A DNA stretch of 64,000 bases. Origin: Hirudinaria manillensis (taxonomy: Eukaryota; Annelida; Clitellata; Hirudinida; Hirudinidae). The notes beneath the pieces were generated by a model. It did no database searches. It saw only the letters and a list, made by a program, of their open reading frames with translations, and was not told the DNA's origin. The position numbers and the translations under genes were made by a program. Positions 16,633 to 28,724 of the stretch are shown here, one piece after another (positions within the stretch are counted from its first letter, which is position 1; the number at the start of each line of letters is the position of its first letter). The DNA is taken from assembly GCA_034509925.1 (NCBI GenBank), contig CM067533.1, positions 4,993,035-5,057,034 on the forward strand, in the 5' to 3' direction.

Positions 16633-18027
16633 TGCGTTACAACTTCGTCTTCGGTTTATGTTAGGCAGGTTTACGAACGATCGTTTTAATGTAGTTGCCG
16701 AGGAATTTGATTAATAAGCTAATTTATTTCAATTTTGTTTAGATAAATGGACGCAAAAACACCACTGTATCGTTCATTTGAGTGTCAAAAAAATTAATTT
16801 GCATACTTATTTGAGCTGATTGGCCCAAAAAATCGTCAACATTATGCCTGATCAAAATGATGTCAACAAAACACATCCAAATAACAAGGACGGTCTCCCT
16901 CCAAAAATTTCAAATCCTCTTAAAGGTTTAATTTCTGATTTCCTTCTATATCAAATAGTTCAGTAAATCTTTCTCAAACTATTACTAGATGGTCTTGGTA
17001 ATGAAAACGTTTTTTAACCCCTTGAGTGTGCCAGCAGAAGCAACAGAGGAACCTAATTACACATCCAACACATTCTGATGTTGCTTTTCCATTATATTAT
17101 GATGCGTACTTTAATCTAAAAAATAAATTTTAATTAACATATTAACACTGAAAACAGAAACTAAGCTATTTTTCAACTTATTACATGATGTTTTAATTAT
17201 TTATTGGGTTTTGGAGAGCTTTTGGTATCCTTGGGTACGTTATTGATACCTCTTCCGTCGTAAAAAACATAACACCAATCAAAAACTGAACGGACAGCGA
17301 TGAGAAAGTTTTCAGCAGTACGGAAGCGAACTATAATTGAACAATTATTTTTAATCTAACAGTAACAAATATTTCATTCGTCTTCGACACGACGGGCCTA
17401 CCACGTATTTCCCAGACTTCCTGCAGCCGAAACATTTAAGCCGCCAAAGACTATTAATTAACAAGCTTGATCTTAAGGTTCTTTGAATTGCATGATATTG
17501 TATTCTGAAAACCAAATTGAGATTTTTTTATATATATAAAATTATGCTTTTCTTACAGTAGTTTGCGTGAATTGTCTTTAATCTTGCTAGATTTAAGCAC
17601 CTTTATATTCTTATTATATTTGCATTTTCTAAAGTGATTTTTTTATCGTGATTACAATACAGAATATTTGCTGAATGGCTAATAAAGTTATTCGATTGCT
17701 TTTGTTCTCTTATTTCCCAGAAAGTCTTTAAAACATTGTTAACGCCCGTCGAGCCTTATAGAAGAAATTCGAGATATAAATTTAAGTGTCACAAGGTCTA
17801 AATTCAAATTTCATCACAAAAATAGTCACATTATAATTGGTTTCGAGAGAAGTTTAAAAGCTCACACTCATTCTAGGTTGTTTGTTTTGTTAGCATGTGA
17901 CTTTGTTGATCATATGCTTTTGCGCAAATTGAAATAATTGCACCTTATCAGTTACTGTGAAATCAGAGGCGAATGATATTATTGAATCCTCTGCAGATTG
18001 CTTTTATTTATACGATAATTTGCGAGG
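16633..18027. other. Intergenic, AT-rich
   Basis: Coronin 3' UTR and spacer, then the presumed NCLX promoter. No exon or RNA gene could be supported. Confidence 0.4.
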
Positions 18028-21000
18028 ATGAATATCTCCGACTTGCAGGTTTGTTTCAATAATCGAGGATCTCTTATGGCTTATTGAAATTGTTTTAATT
18101 TTGTTTGCATCTTTTGTTAGTTAAAGTGGACAACTTTATGATAAACCTAGCGGTTAAGCGTGATCGTTTTAGATGCTTATACAGAATTGTATTTTCTCCT
18201 TCAATTAATTTTAACGGAATGATTGATATACTTGATATTGATATGCAAGACTTTTTCGAGTATTGGTTTAAGAAACCTTTATCTAGAGAAGAGAAGGCAA
18301 TAAGATATTAATCAGCTGCTGTCACTCTTCCTTAGAGATGCTCATGCACAGGTCCGCTGGTAACAACAGCTCCTGACAAATTATTTTATAAAGTTTTTAA
18401 CAGATTTAATGAACTAATGTAAAGTCTTGTACACGAGAGCCTACTTAAAACCTGTTTAGGCAAATAGTAAATTTGTTTCTTTTTGTTCAATGATCTTTCT
18501 ATAGCAGAGTTGTTTTAAGAATATTTCTCTTAAGATACCACTAACATTACTCGATTCAAAATGTCGATGGTTAACTAAAATATTTTTCTTTCAGTGTGAA
18601 AATGTCTATTCAGTCAATGCAAGCCAGAGATGTGAATTTGTCAAATCAGTTAATGATTGCTATGTGGAAGATGGGTTATTTGAATACACTATATTTCTTT
18701 ATTGCTCATTTCCCTTCAAACTTTTTCCTCTCGGAGTAGCAATCCATGTTAGTCTGTTTGTGTTGCTTAACATTTGGAATTCAATCATTTGGAACTAGTC
18801 CTTCCATAACATTTATTGATCCAAAAGGATTAAAAGCATGTTTTATTTTGATATATGGTTGTTCGCAGATTCTATGGCTAGCATTCCTCTTTGTGTCTCT
18901 GGCTGTAGCAGCATCAAATTTGTGAGGATTTAAATTTCTGATGAGTCAAATGTCAATAAATAAATGTCTTTTATTAATTTGGAAGTCATTTTCTTGTTTT
19001 TTATAAAATTTATTTCTATAATTTTATCATAATGTTAATGATTATTAGTATTTTTCTTAAGTGGATTTCAAATCAATATCTTAGTTTGTATGATAATACA
19101 TGTTTTCGTGGCTAGAGGTTATTTTTAAGTCCACGAATGTTCTTTTGCATTTCAGCTTCTGTCCTTCTCTCATCGTGATAGCAAACGTCCTGAGGATGAG
19201 CGACAACATTGCAATATCCTTTTTGAAACTTTTAAATTTAATGGGCTCTTAAACAGGATGTAAAACAATTTTTCCTTAACAAATAAACACGGCATCACTC
19301 TGCTGGCATTCGGGAATGGTGCACCGGACGTGTTCTCCGCCATTGCTGCCGTACGAAACATGAAACATGGTGACACAGGACTGATATTTGGTGCTCTTAT
19401 AGGTACTTGCTGTTTTATTAACTATTATTAAGACATAATTCATATACATTATTTAGAAAATATGTCATATTGTAATAATAACGCACATGAGTTCTAACCA
19501 CTTTTATTTAGACACATTTTATACATAATTATCTTAATTATTATGCTATTTCAGGTGCTGGAGTCTTCTTAACAACCATTGTTGTTGGCTCCATTGCCCT
19601 CACTATGCCTTTTAAATCAATGGAAAGGCCTTTCTTGAGGGACATCATCTTTTACATCATCACCACCTACTTTACTTTCTACATCTTCTATGACGGCTAC
19701 ATTACTACTTACGAGGCTGCAGGTTTGTTGTTCTTGTTTGAATTGCATGTGATTTGACCTCATTCGACTGTTCAATTCCTGGCAGGTTTTGTCATTGGCT
19801 ATGCTGTATACGTGGCTGTTGTTCTAATAGGCAGGGTCATAAATCAGAGGTTAAAGAGGTCAAAAATATCTGTTCAAGCAGGTTTGTGTGTTTAAATTTA
19901 AAAGTTTCATATGTATATATAAAATATATATTATTATTATTATTAATGGTATTTTGTATGCTCTTTGTATGCATGTACCATAATTTGGACAGAGCACAAT
20001 AGACACTTTCTTTTCAACATCATTACCAATATAGCTTACAAAGCAAGCATGGTTAAGGTTGCTTAGCTTAATTAGGAAGTCAAGTGAGACAATTATATTG
20101 CACCATGTGTAATAGTTTGAGGAAATTTCAAGAATCTAGGAATAGTCGTCATGTGAGTAGCACACTGTTTTATTGTGTAATTGCAGTGGATCCAAATCCA
20201 TTCAATCAACTTTAAATGGCCAATTTATATTGTACGAGCAAGTAGAGAAACTGTTTAATAAATCCAATATCATTGGATTTGGTGTGATAGTTAGACGTTC
20301 ACTAGAAGGTTAACATTAAACTCCAAATTCTCTCAGAGAATTCTCCAAAATAACAACAAAAGTTACATGGTAAGGAATAGTGAGGTTAATGACATCTTAA
20401 ATGTTAGGAGTCATCCAAATAGATATTCTATTAATAAGGTGTTTGATGATCATGTCATATTAATTAATGAAGATTTAAAGGCTGGAAAAGAATTAAAAAT
20501 ATGGTTTATAATGGCTATTACAAGGTATTGTGATCATATGTGCTCCATCTCACGTCTACATTATGATAATAACTTGCAACATATTCTGAGTCTGCATAGG
20601 TTGTAGACTTAAAATAAAACTTTGACTAATTTATGAATTTTTAAATGTTGCTCAATGCACTTTTAAATATTCATGTCTTGGCCTTAGTTTCATGCTCCAG
20701 GATCCTATGAGAAAGGCTTTCTTTCTTGCAGATATCTAATTAAGCATCAAAATTAGACAGTATTTTTAATGATGCATTAAATCCTTATATCCAATAATCT
20801 ATTGTCATTTAGGATTATTTTATCATTCCTCAATGTATCCTTTAATAATATAGCTAGTTAATGATAACAATTTAATAATGATATTCATCAGATCCTCATA
20901 TTTTGTCTGAGGAGAGGCAACAGTTTCTAGACAGTGACAACTTCAGGCCAGAAGAGCCCATCGAAAATGGTTAGGGTTGATTGGTTCATTAATTTTTTTA

Positions 21001-23529
21001 ATATTGATTTTCAGGTTAATATTAAAAACATTTTGTTGATTAATAGTTGCCAAGGCATTCTTAGTTTGTCATGAATATTTTTGAATAATATATTTTAAGC
21101 AGAGTCCAGAAATAGCTTTACAGAAGAAGAGGAATATATAAACAGCAATAATTTCAGAGTACCTCATGTAGAGATCTGTGAAGCAGGTTAGAAAATTGTT
21201 GCTCATTAACCATTTGCCTAGTGCTTGGTGGATTTGAAATGCCACATGTTATTACCAGTTCTTCTGCATACCTTATGATTTGATTGGCACGCTTGACATG
21301 TGCAATCAATTTTTTATTGGCTATTGATCTTTCAAAGATGATTGCTTCAAGTAACATTAAAATTAGGCCAAAATTATACACAGAATTTTTTATTAAATGC
21401 ACACCTAAATAAAGGTCTAATGATCTATGTATTTAGAAGATCTTCCTTTGTTACCTGCCGCTCGGATATCTACGCACGAGGAACTGACGGAAATGCAAAG
21501 GTTCCTTTATGCTTTATCCCCTGTCGACATAGTTGAGTGGAACAACTCAGGCAAGCTGGAGAGGATATTTAGCATAATCAAGGTGATTTTTTTCATCTAT
21601 TCCCTATTTTGTCATAAGTAATGATTTAAAAGTGAAAAGGCTTATAGAAATGACTTAAAAATTTCATTTTTTAGGCCCCTGCCCTGTTTCTTTTCAAGTT
21701 GACAGCTCCAGTAGTGGATAAGAGCTGTCCTCTCCAAAATTGGAGCAAACCTCTCAATGTTTTACATTGTCCAATTACTCTGACATTTAGTATTTTTGCC
21801 ATGAATTATGAATGTGAGTTAATGATAACATAAACCTAGGTATTTTAAAAGAAATATTGATTTCTAATTACTCCATTTCAGATGCAATGTACAACATCTG
21901 TGGAGTATTTCCTGTCTATGCTCTGGTGCTCATCATTGGACTAATGTTGGGTGTGCTTGTGTACCTCACTTCTCAATGTTCAAGTCCTCCTTCTTATCAT
22001 GCTGTTGGTTAAATATATCTTCATTCTTCATCGTATGTTCGGATGAAATATTACAACCGTTTGCATTATTTCAGGCATTTGCTTTTGCTGGCTTTTTTGT
22101 GGCAGTTTTATGGATTAAGGCTATAGCTGGTGAAATCATCAACATATTGCAGGTAATGTCCAATATAGAAACTTCTTTGTTCTGATTAATAGTTTTTACC
22201 GAAATGAAAGTGAAAAGTTACGTTAAAGTTGGTTCGAGAGATGATTTTGATGGCCATATATCTAATCATTAACAATCTCTTAATTATAATCCTTTTATAT
22301 CCTCTAATTATAATAATTTTTGCAGATGTTTGGAATCGTGTTCAATATCAGCAGCGCCATTTTGGGATTGACTCTGTTGGCTTGGGGAAATAGTATTGGA
22401 GGTTAAAAAAAACAGTTGTGGTTTTAAGGCATTCAAATGATAAAGCATATGAACATATGTAATATTTTGCAGACTATATATCTGATATATCTATGGCCAG
22501 GAAAGGCTACCCGAGGGCTGGATTCTCTGCCTGCTTTGGAGGACCGTTATTCAGTATCCTTTTTAATGCAATTGGTTTTTTTTATTAAATTCTAAATTAA
22601 TAAATTTTAATAATGGCTTTGAAAATTTTGAAATGATGTGGGGCTTTGATGTTACTATTATATATTTATTATTATTATTATATTATTTATAAAAAAATTT
22701 TATTGAATTAATATTTAATAGTTTTTAAAGTAACATCTGTATAAAGTAATATATCTTATTTTATCTATATTTTAAATTTTAATAAGACTTTAATGAATTT
22801 GTCTCCAATGTTTGGGCATGTTTGTCCTTTACTTGTATCTTTAGACACATTGCTTGGAGTTGGAATCCCATTTACTCTGGCCACATTGGCTGAACCATCT
22901 AAAATGATACAAGTACTCTTTTTTTACTCTTTGTATTTATGTTTTATCCTTAAATTATTATGCCAGCTCTACCTAGCAATTGATTGTGCTTTCACAACAG
23001 TTGATATTATCATACTTTCTTCAACATTCACAAAGTTTTAATTTCAGCATTTAAAGTTGTAGGCTTATCTCGTTATCTTTGCAATTAAATTTACTTCAAA
23101 CTATTGCGTATAATTGTTTCCAAGGCTAATTATTAGAGCCACTTTGATGCTATCAAAAGCAAACTTGAATTGTACCCTTGTTACCTTGACATTCGGTGTA
23201 TTGTTAGAGAAAGGTGTTTGTGTTAAATGTATTTTCATCTCTAAAATGTCATTCTGTTAAGATTCAAATCTTTTAATCTTTTAAATGGAACTAATGATGA
23301 CTTAATTGGGACATTTGATACCATCCCTAATTCGTTTCAGGTCATCTACGAACCCATTCAAGTTGTTTTGTTGGGCACCTTGGCAATCAGCTTGATGTCA
23401 TCCCTCTTGATTATTCCTCTGCGAAGGTTTAACATCGGAAGGATTTACGGAGCCTACCTTATTCTGTTATACATAGCTTTCTTGGTCATGGCAGTTCTTG
23501 TGGAAAATCATGTCATTAAATTTTTGTAA
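18028..23529 (+). CDS. SLC8B1: Mitochondrial Na+/Ca2+ (Li+) exchanger NCLX
   Basis: Seventeen exons: 18028-18048, 18595-18747, 18869-18921, 19156-19213, 19291-19402, 19555-19722, 19786-19881, 20892-20969, 21103-21186, 21437-21582, 21675-21813, 21882-22003, 22075-22152, 22326-22401, 22473-22553, 22845-22912, 23341-23529; 573 aa (human 584). The lumenal Cys region reads CENVYSVNASQRCEF, as in NCLX. The alpha-1 repeat carries GNGAPD (residues 103-108) and alpha-2 carries GNSIGD (457-462), the ion-coordinating motifs of the CaCA superfamily. Between them is a hydrophilic loop rich in Glu/Ser/Asn (about 210-285). The protein moves Ca2+ out of the matrix in exchange for Na+ across the inner membrane. 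Only 7 residues precede the Cys region, so a targeting exon may be missing from my model. Introns 4 and 15 look U12-type. Confidence 0.93.
19214..19290 (+). other. U12-type AT-AC intron (NCLX intron 4)
   Basis: The intron starts ATATCCTTTTT and ends ...AAATAAACAC, directly before the codon for Gly96 in the alpha-1 repeat. A perfect U12 branch site, TTCCTTAAC, lies at 19272-19280, about 11 nt from the 3' splice site. No GT-AG alternative keeps the conserved frame: exon 4 ends in ...DNIA and exon 5 opens GITLLAFGNGAPD, as in the family. Confidence 0.95.
22554..22844 (+). other. U12-type GT-AG intron (NCLX intron 15)
   Basis: The donor is GTATCCTTTTT, an exact match to the U12 consensus RTATCCTTT. 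Near the acceptor, TCCTTTAC at 22825-22832 fits the U12 branch motif with one mismatch, 13 nt before the AG. It splits the alpha-2 repeat between GGPLF and NTLLG. Confidence 0.85.
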
Positions 23530-25993
23530 TATGCATCATGTTTCTTCTCTAATGACTGTGATGACTGATGCCATTGAACTATTTATTGTTTTGTTTTTTA
23601 TGATTTTATCATAAGCTATTCCTACTTAATTTTGTCTTTATTAGAATCTTGATTTCAATCTTCCATGGACAATCTTGGATAGGCAATATTTCAAAGCTGC
23701 CTATTTAAATTTATGTCTTTGAAGTGAGAGTCTTAATTTTGGCCAAAAATATTGAGTGCCTTCCTAGTAAAAGTCTGTCAAACATATTTTATTCATTATT
23801 TCTAGTTAAATGAATTAAATTGATTTTGAGATTTGATTTCATTGTGTGACTTGAGATGTAGAGGACCTCTGACCTGTTGCATTCATTATGATCTGAAGTT
23901 GTATCGTTGGTACTTAAGTGCAATGTATGGATTCCATAATTTAATCGTATTAGCGCTTCCGCGCAGATATGTCTTTCATTTTTATTGTCGAAGATTTTGA
24001 TTTTTTATGAAATAATAATTTGTTTGTATCTTGGAGTTCATGTAAGTTACTCCATTTTGAACTCATTATTCTCTATTCTAATTATATATTAGTGTAATAG
24101 TCGGAACCAAAAAAGGTTTATGATCAAGCACGCCTCAAAAATTGCCTGGATTCTAATTGGTCTCCGGTCGACTTTGCAGTTTGTCGATCCCCGGTTTGGT
24201 CAAAGTGATCGTTATATGCTACTGGTCCAATGGGTCCACTTGTCGATTTGTTTTATTTGGTTCGGAAAGGGTCTAAGGTCAGTCGTTGTTTGACATTTGC
24301 AGGCTAAAATTAATCCGGAGAGAACTGATGACATTAAGCATGTTTTTAATAATGTTTTACCTTTTTTAATTAATATTAACGATAATTTAGAATGGCTGAG
24401 AGGGGCGTGTTATAAATACTCATTAGGCAATTTGCTTACGACGTTTAAGCATCTCAATATTATCCTTTTCGTGCATTTAATCAAAGAATGTTACTTTATT
24501 TGTCGTACAATTTAAATATTAACTCTAAAAATAAACGTTAAACAGATGTAACCAAACTTTGGCAACGCCGTTGCTAAGGAGAACAATTACAATTGTTTTG
24601 CAACTCGGGAGAGGATAGTTTTGTCCTGAGAAGTTCGAGACATTTTGCTCATTCCCACCATTTGCGAAGGTGAGCTTATTCTTTGGGAGATAATGTAAGT
24701 TAATTTGGCACAAAATCTGTTTCTCATATCGAATATGAACAATGACTCCCGCATAAACCCAGCTAACACACCCCGGAAGGGCCCTCTCGGGCATATTTGC
24801 GGGTCCACGGGCATGCAAGGGGCCCTTGCTGATGCGGGCAAAGCGGCTCTTCAAGAGGCAATATTGTTTGTAGAAGATCTTTAACTTACAACCTTTACAA
24901 GAGAACAGAAACTGATTAAATCGAATTTTTCAATGTTGGGTGACAGATGATCTGATGCAAATTAGATCTCAATACTAATTCATAAATGCATTTGTCAGAC
25001 ACTTCTTACCCATACAGGAATATTACTCATTTGGCCACTGGCAGTGCAAAATCTTTTGATTTTTTAAAGATTTAAAGCAAATGTTAAAATAACTTCCAGA
25101 CATGTATGTATTAATATTATCAGCATACAAATGACATTTCAAAGACATCTGTCTAAGCATACAAATCATCCATTTAAATAAGAAATATAATTGAACTTTT
25201 CTAAAACCTCAATGTATATTTTGTAATATTGTGAAACCAGTTAAGTGGGACACCTAAAAACAGTGCAAAATCTGACTGAAGGAACGCTTTTTCTAGAAAC
25301 CAATTTTACTTTGGGGTATCATTTGACACCCAATAAAAGGGACAACCTCCCGATAGTAACACTATTTTCATTCAAAATCTAGCTGAGTCTATAAGCAAGT
25401 TTTCCTGCAGAACCAACACCCATGTTATTTGTATTGTTGCATGTAAACCTTCAAATATTAGATAAATAATCAGAACCTTTTGCCTGACCAACTATGCCTA
25501 GCTTCTCTACATAATTTTTTTCCTAAAAAATGAATAAGAAATTATTTCTAGAACAGAAATACAAAACCAAATGTAATTTAAAAAAATCAAGGTTAATTAT
25601 ATTCGGACAAGAGTCAATGTTTTCATAACTCAGCCCCAAGATATTTAAACTCTATTTCACTACATAACTAATGAGAAAGGGCCTATTTGAATCAATCATA
25701 GTTACATGTCATATAACCATTATATTTTTTAAGGTCATTGATGGCTTATCCCAGACTAGGCTAGAACCCTAGTAACTACTGAACATTTCACTTCAAACTT
25801 GGCTGTTGATTTAAGTAAAATACCATTTAGACTTTCACCAATAAATAAATAACACCATTATCCATGACTAACTTCATTGAAATGAATATGTTGGGTTGCA
25901 GAGATATCTACTGGCATAAAAGAAGATAGCTATAAAGTACCACCCATTGTTATTGCATTCAAGAATTTATAATCCTTCTCAAACTACAGGGAC
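23530..25993. other. Intergenic, with one GC-rich patch
   Basis: NCLX 3' UTR and AT-rich spacer. At about 24755-24845 there is an isolated GC-rich segment with repeated GGGCCC/GGGC words, unlike its surroundings. No coding exon was recognised. Confidence 0.4.
24755..24845. repeat. GC-rich GGGCCC-containing fragment, possibly an interspersed repeat
   Basis: About 90 bp near 65% GC in AT-rich flanks. It contains two GGGCCC palindromes inside AAGGGCCC and GGGGCCCTT, arranged as an inverted repeat about 50 bp apart. The overlapping ORFs have no recognisable family. This is an impression from composition only. Confidence 0.35.
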
Positions 25994-26889
25994 ATGTCGA
26001 TTACAAACCAACTAAAGGATCCAATCAATAATGGAACTTCTTCTAGAGCTCCAAATGAAATTTTTCTGCAGGTAATTTTCCATCTGCCATTGAAGGAAAA
26101 ATATTTTTATAAAATAATTTCCACAACAGTTTCTGAATTACATTATGGATGGAAAATATGAATATGCCCTGGAGATCAACAAGATAAGTTAGTAAAATTG
26201 ACCTTAATTAAGCAACATTACATTTTACACTACATTACTTTCTTAAATAAATCAGTCCTCCAACACGAACCAAATAATGAAAATGCCATAAAATTCAACG
26301 CATTATTAAAGGAGAAAATCTCATTGGGTGAGCTTTAAATTGATTAACATTGCTTTAGATTCCACGACCATATGTCATGAATAGTTATTAATTGTAACAT
26401 ACACTTGGATTTAACAAAATTATCCTGATGCTTATGCATGTGGTACTAGTGTTTCATAAAGGGCAGTACATAGAGCCATGTCAAGGTAGTAAAAACCCAT
26501 TTAATTTCACACAAATCAAAGTTTTCGTCAACTTTTTATGAAATATGATTACACTTTGCAATTGGAATTGCTTTTAGTTAGGATTAGTTTGCTTGGACAA
26601 GCTTTATGAGTATCAAGGTGATTAAACAAAATCAGTTATGATCATTGAAACAAATTCCAGATTTGATGGATGCAGAAAGTGAGTCAAGTTCAACCACGAG
26701 GTTTGATTCATAATATTATCAGTGATTCCAAAATATGTGAAATGATAACATTTTAGCAGTGAAACAGAGTCATCAGAAAGGTAAAATTGCATGTGGTCAT
26801 TCCAATTCTCGTTGGTCCACCTCAACCAAACCTTTTCCAACAGTTCAGAATATTCAAGTTCATCAGAAGAAAGTTCTAATGAAAATTAG
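25994..26889 (+). CDS. Small acidic protein resembling the C-terminus of ERICH2
   Basis: Five short exons: 25994-26071, 26130-26187, 26256-26327, 26661-26678, 26849-26889; 88 aa, all GT-AG and in phase. The core (residues 23-70, EIFLQFLNYIMDGKYEYALE, then INKILQHEPNNENAIKFNAL) is two amphipathic helices with the YEPENPEA-like loop seen in glutamate-rich protein 2, which has TPR-like character. The tail is Ser/Glu-rich (KYSSSSEESSNEN). The family's function is not established. Exon 5 uses the second of two close AG acceptors (26847-26848); the first would give a basic, unrelated tail. An alternative last exon is annotated separately. Family assignment is moderate, gene reality fairly good. Confidence 0.65.
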
Positions 26890-26951
26890 AAGATAAGCAA
26901 TAATTTCCAATGCCACATGTCTCGAAATTTATTACCTCTTTTTCCTATTAG

Positions 26952-27133
26952 ATAAGGAAGTGAGACGCAAGCTCGCTAATTATTTATGTAGAATGGACAA
27001 GTTTATAAGTATGTTATCTAGGCCCTCAGCGTTGGATCTCGTATGTCGTCATGAACTCAAGAAACGCTGTTTCCTCATCGAGCCTAACAAAACTTTTAAT
27101 AATAGTGAGCTCATCAGTAACAAAGATGCTTGA
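26952..27133 (+). CDS. Candidate alternative last exon with an RPEL-like segment
   Basis: After a good acceptor (TTTTCCTATTAG) an open frame of 60 codons runs to TGA at 27131-27133. It joins in phase to exon 3 or exon 4 of the gene just upstream. The peptide is basic and helical: KEVRRKLANYLCRMDKFISM, followed by LSRPSALDLVCRHELKKR, whose RP.....L..R spacing recalls RPEL/Phactr-type actin-binding motifs. It might instead be an exon of another gene. Nothing else downstream supports it, and confidence is low. Confidence 0.4.
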
Positions 27134-28724
27134 ATCAGAAATTCATATGAAACACGGAAATCACATCACGCGAGCTCGATTAAATGATGTTAGTGGCTTT
27201 TCTTTGGACACAAACTAATCATTTTGCGCCATACACACAGCCAATATCTATGTACCCGGCAATAGTCGATGGCATAGTATAACAACCAAACCACTCGGCT
27301 TATTTGCCGGGAATAAACGAACTAAACCAAAACTACAATAGATAACTAACACCGACAACCCGGTACGTAGGTGCGATGAAAGGAACTAGATCCGCTGGCG
27401 ATTGAGGAAGAGGGATTTGCACAAATTAATTAAAAATAAATTTAATTTTAATTTTAAAAAAGAATTTAAATCAAATTAACAATGCAATTGATTGGCTTTT
27501 TGTAATTTTTCTAGTCTTTTTTTCAAAAAATCAATATTTAATTATATAAATGAAATTGAGAGATTTCAACAGAAATAGATAATTGAAGTAGGTGGTTATA
27601 TATTTTTTTAAATAATAAGTAAAATAAAATTTTAAATGAAAACCAGCAGCTAAAATAGACTTCTGACGACGTAGTGAAACCATGCTACGGATTTTGTTTT
27701 ACTTGGTTGTCACAGAAAAAATTAATTAAGCAAGGTATAAAGTACACTATGAAAATGGCATTATATTAACAATAACCCGAATTACATTAATATTACCATA
27801 AAGTTTTCTGAGCGATAACATAATGTGCATTTTTAATTGATTGTTATTATTAATATGATTAATAATTAGCATATTATTTAGTATTAACAAATAGGTATCT
27901 CAAGTCTGCAAATTGGCCGAATGATCCATGCTTGCAGTACACAGACTATAATCTCCATCTCTTGCCGATCTAGATTTTAATGGAGGGGAATTTATATGAG
28001 GAAGAAAAATATAGCACTAGTGGGTGGGTGTCCAGGAAAAATATCTTTAAAGAATATTCTGCTGCTCCTTTTGAAGGAGATACAACTTTGTGCACATTGT
28101 ACTGGTTGCGTAGAATAGAATCAATGTTATTGCATTCTTATTCCGGATTCAGGCTTTCTTTCTATTTTTATTTGTATTTATCCGATCTTTAATGTGAATT
28201 AAGGCACTTCTTAACCGATCTCCATTTGTTTAGGCACAACAGTTCTGTATAACAAAACGTTCGCAACTGTAATTCACTCATTTAGAGGAATGGACATTAT
28301 TAAAAAATGTTTATATGTCTGGATTATGACAGGCAGAAATTCTACATGCAATGAGCCATTTCTGGTTTCATTCTACTTTTATTTTGTAAAAGTTTTTTGC
28401 CGGGCATGCATTTTGTTAGAAAAAATATTGTTTTACCTTGCATCTCTACTGTCACTAAATATTTTTGCTGTTTTATGTGCGGTTTCTACATTGACTCAAG
28501 GTGAATGTTCGAGCATATGACGGCCATTTAAAATTTTACTCTATTTATAATGCAATTGCGAATGTCAACCTTATTTATATATTAAAACCTCATGCTTTAA
28601 AAGTTTTGTCGTGATAATGTTACAGGTTAGATAAAATAATATATTTCATGCATAGACATCAACATTCGTGTTTATATACTAGCACATTTGTTTTGTTTCT
28701 AGGGTATTTTCGTTGTCGGGAAGC
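27134..28724. other. Intergenic, AT-rich
   Basis: No supported exon. Plus-strand ORFs at 27980-28192 and 28290-28520 are hydrophobic or low-complexity with no splice context or recognisable family. The MRM3 promoter is expected near the right end. Confidence 0.4.

Noticed and set aside
24525..24854. Minus-strand 109-codon ORF
   Set aside because: Half of it lies in the GC-rich repeat-like patch, codon use is not coding-like, and there is no family.
27010..27140. Minus-strand open stretch reading FVTDELTIIKSFVRLDEE
   Set aside because: It is bounded by stops without ATG or convincing splice sites and lies antisense to the plus-strand candidate exon at 26952-27133, which has the better acceptor.
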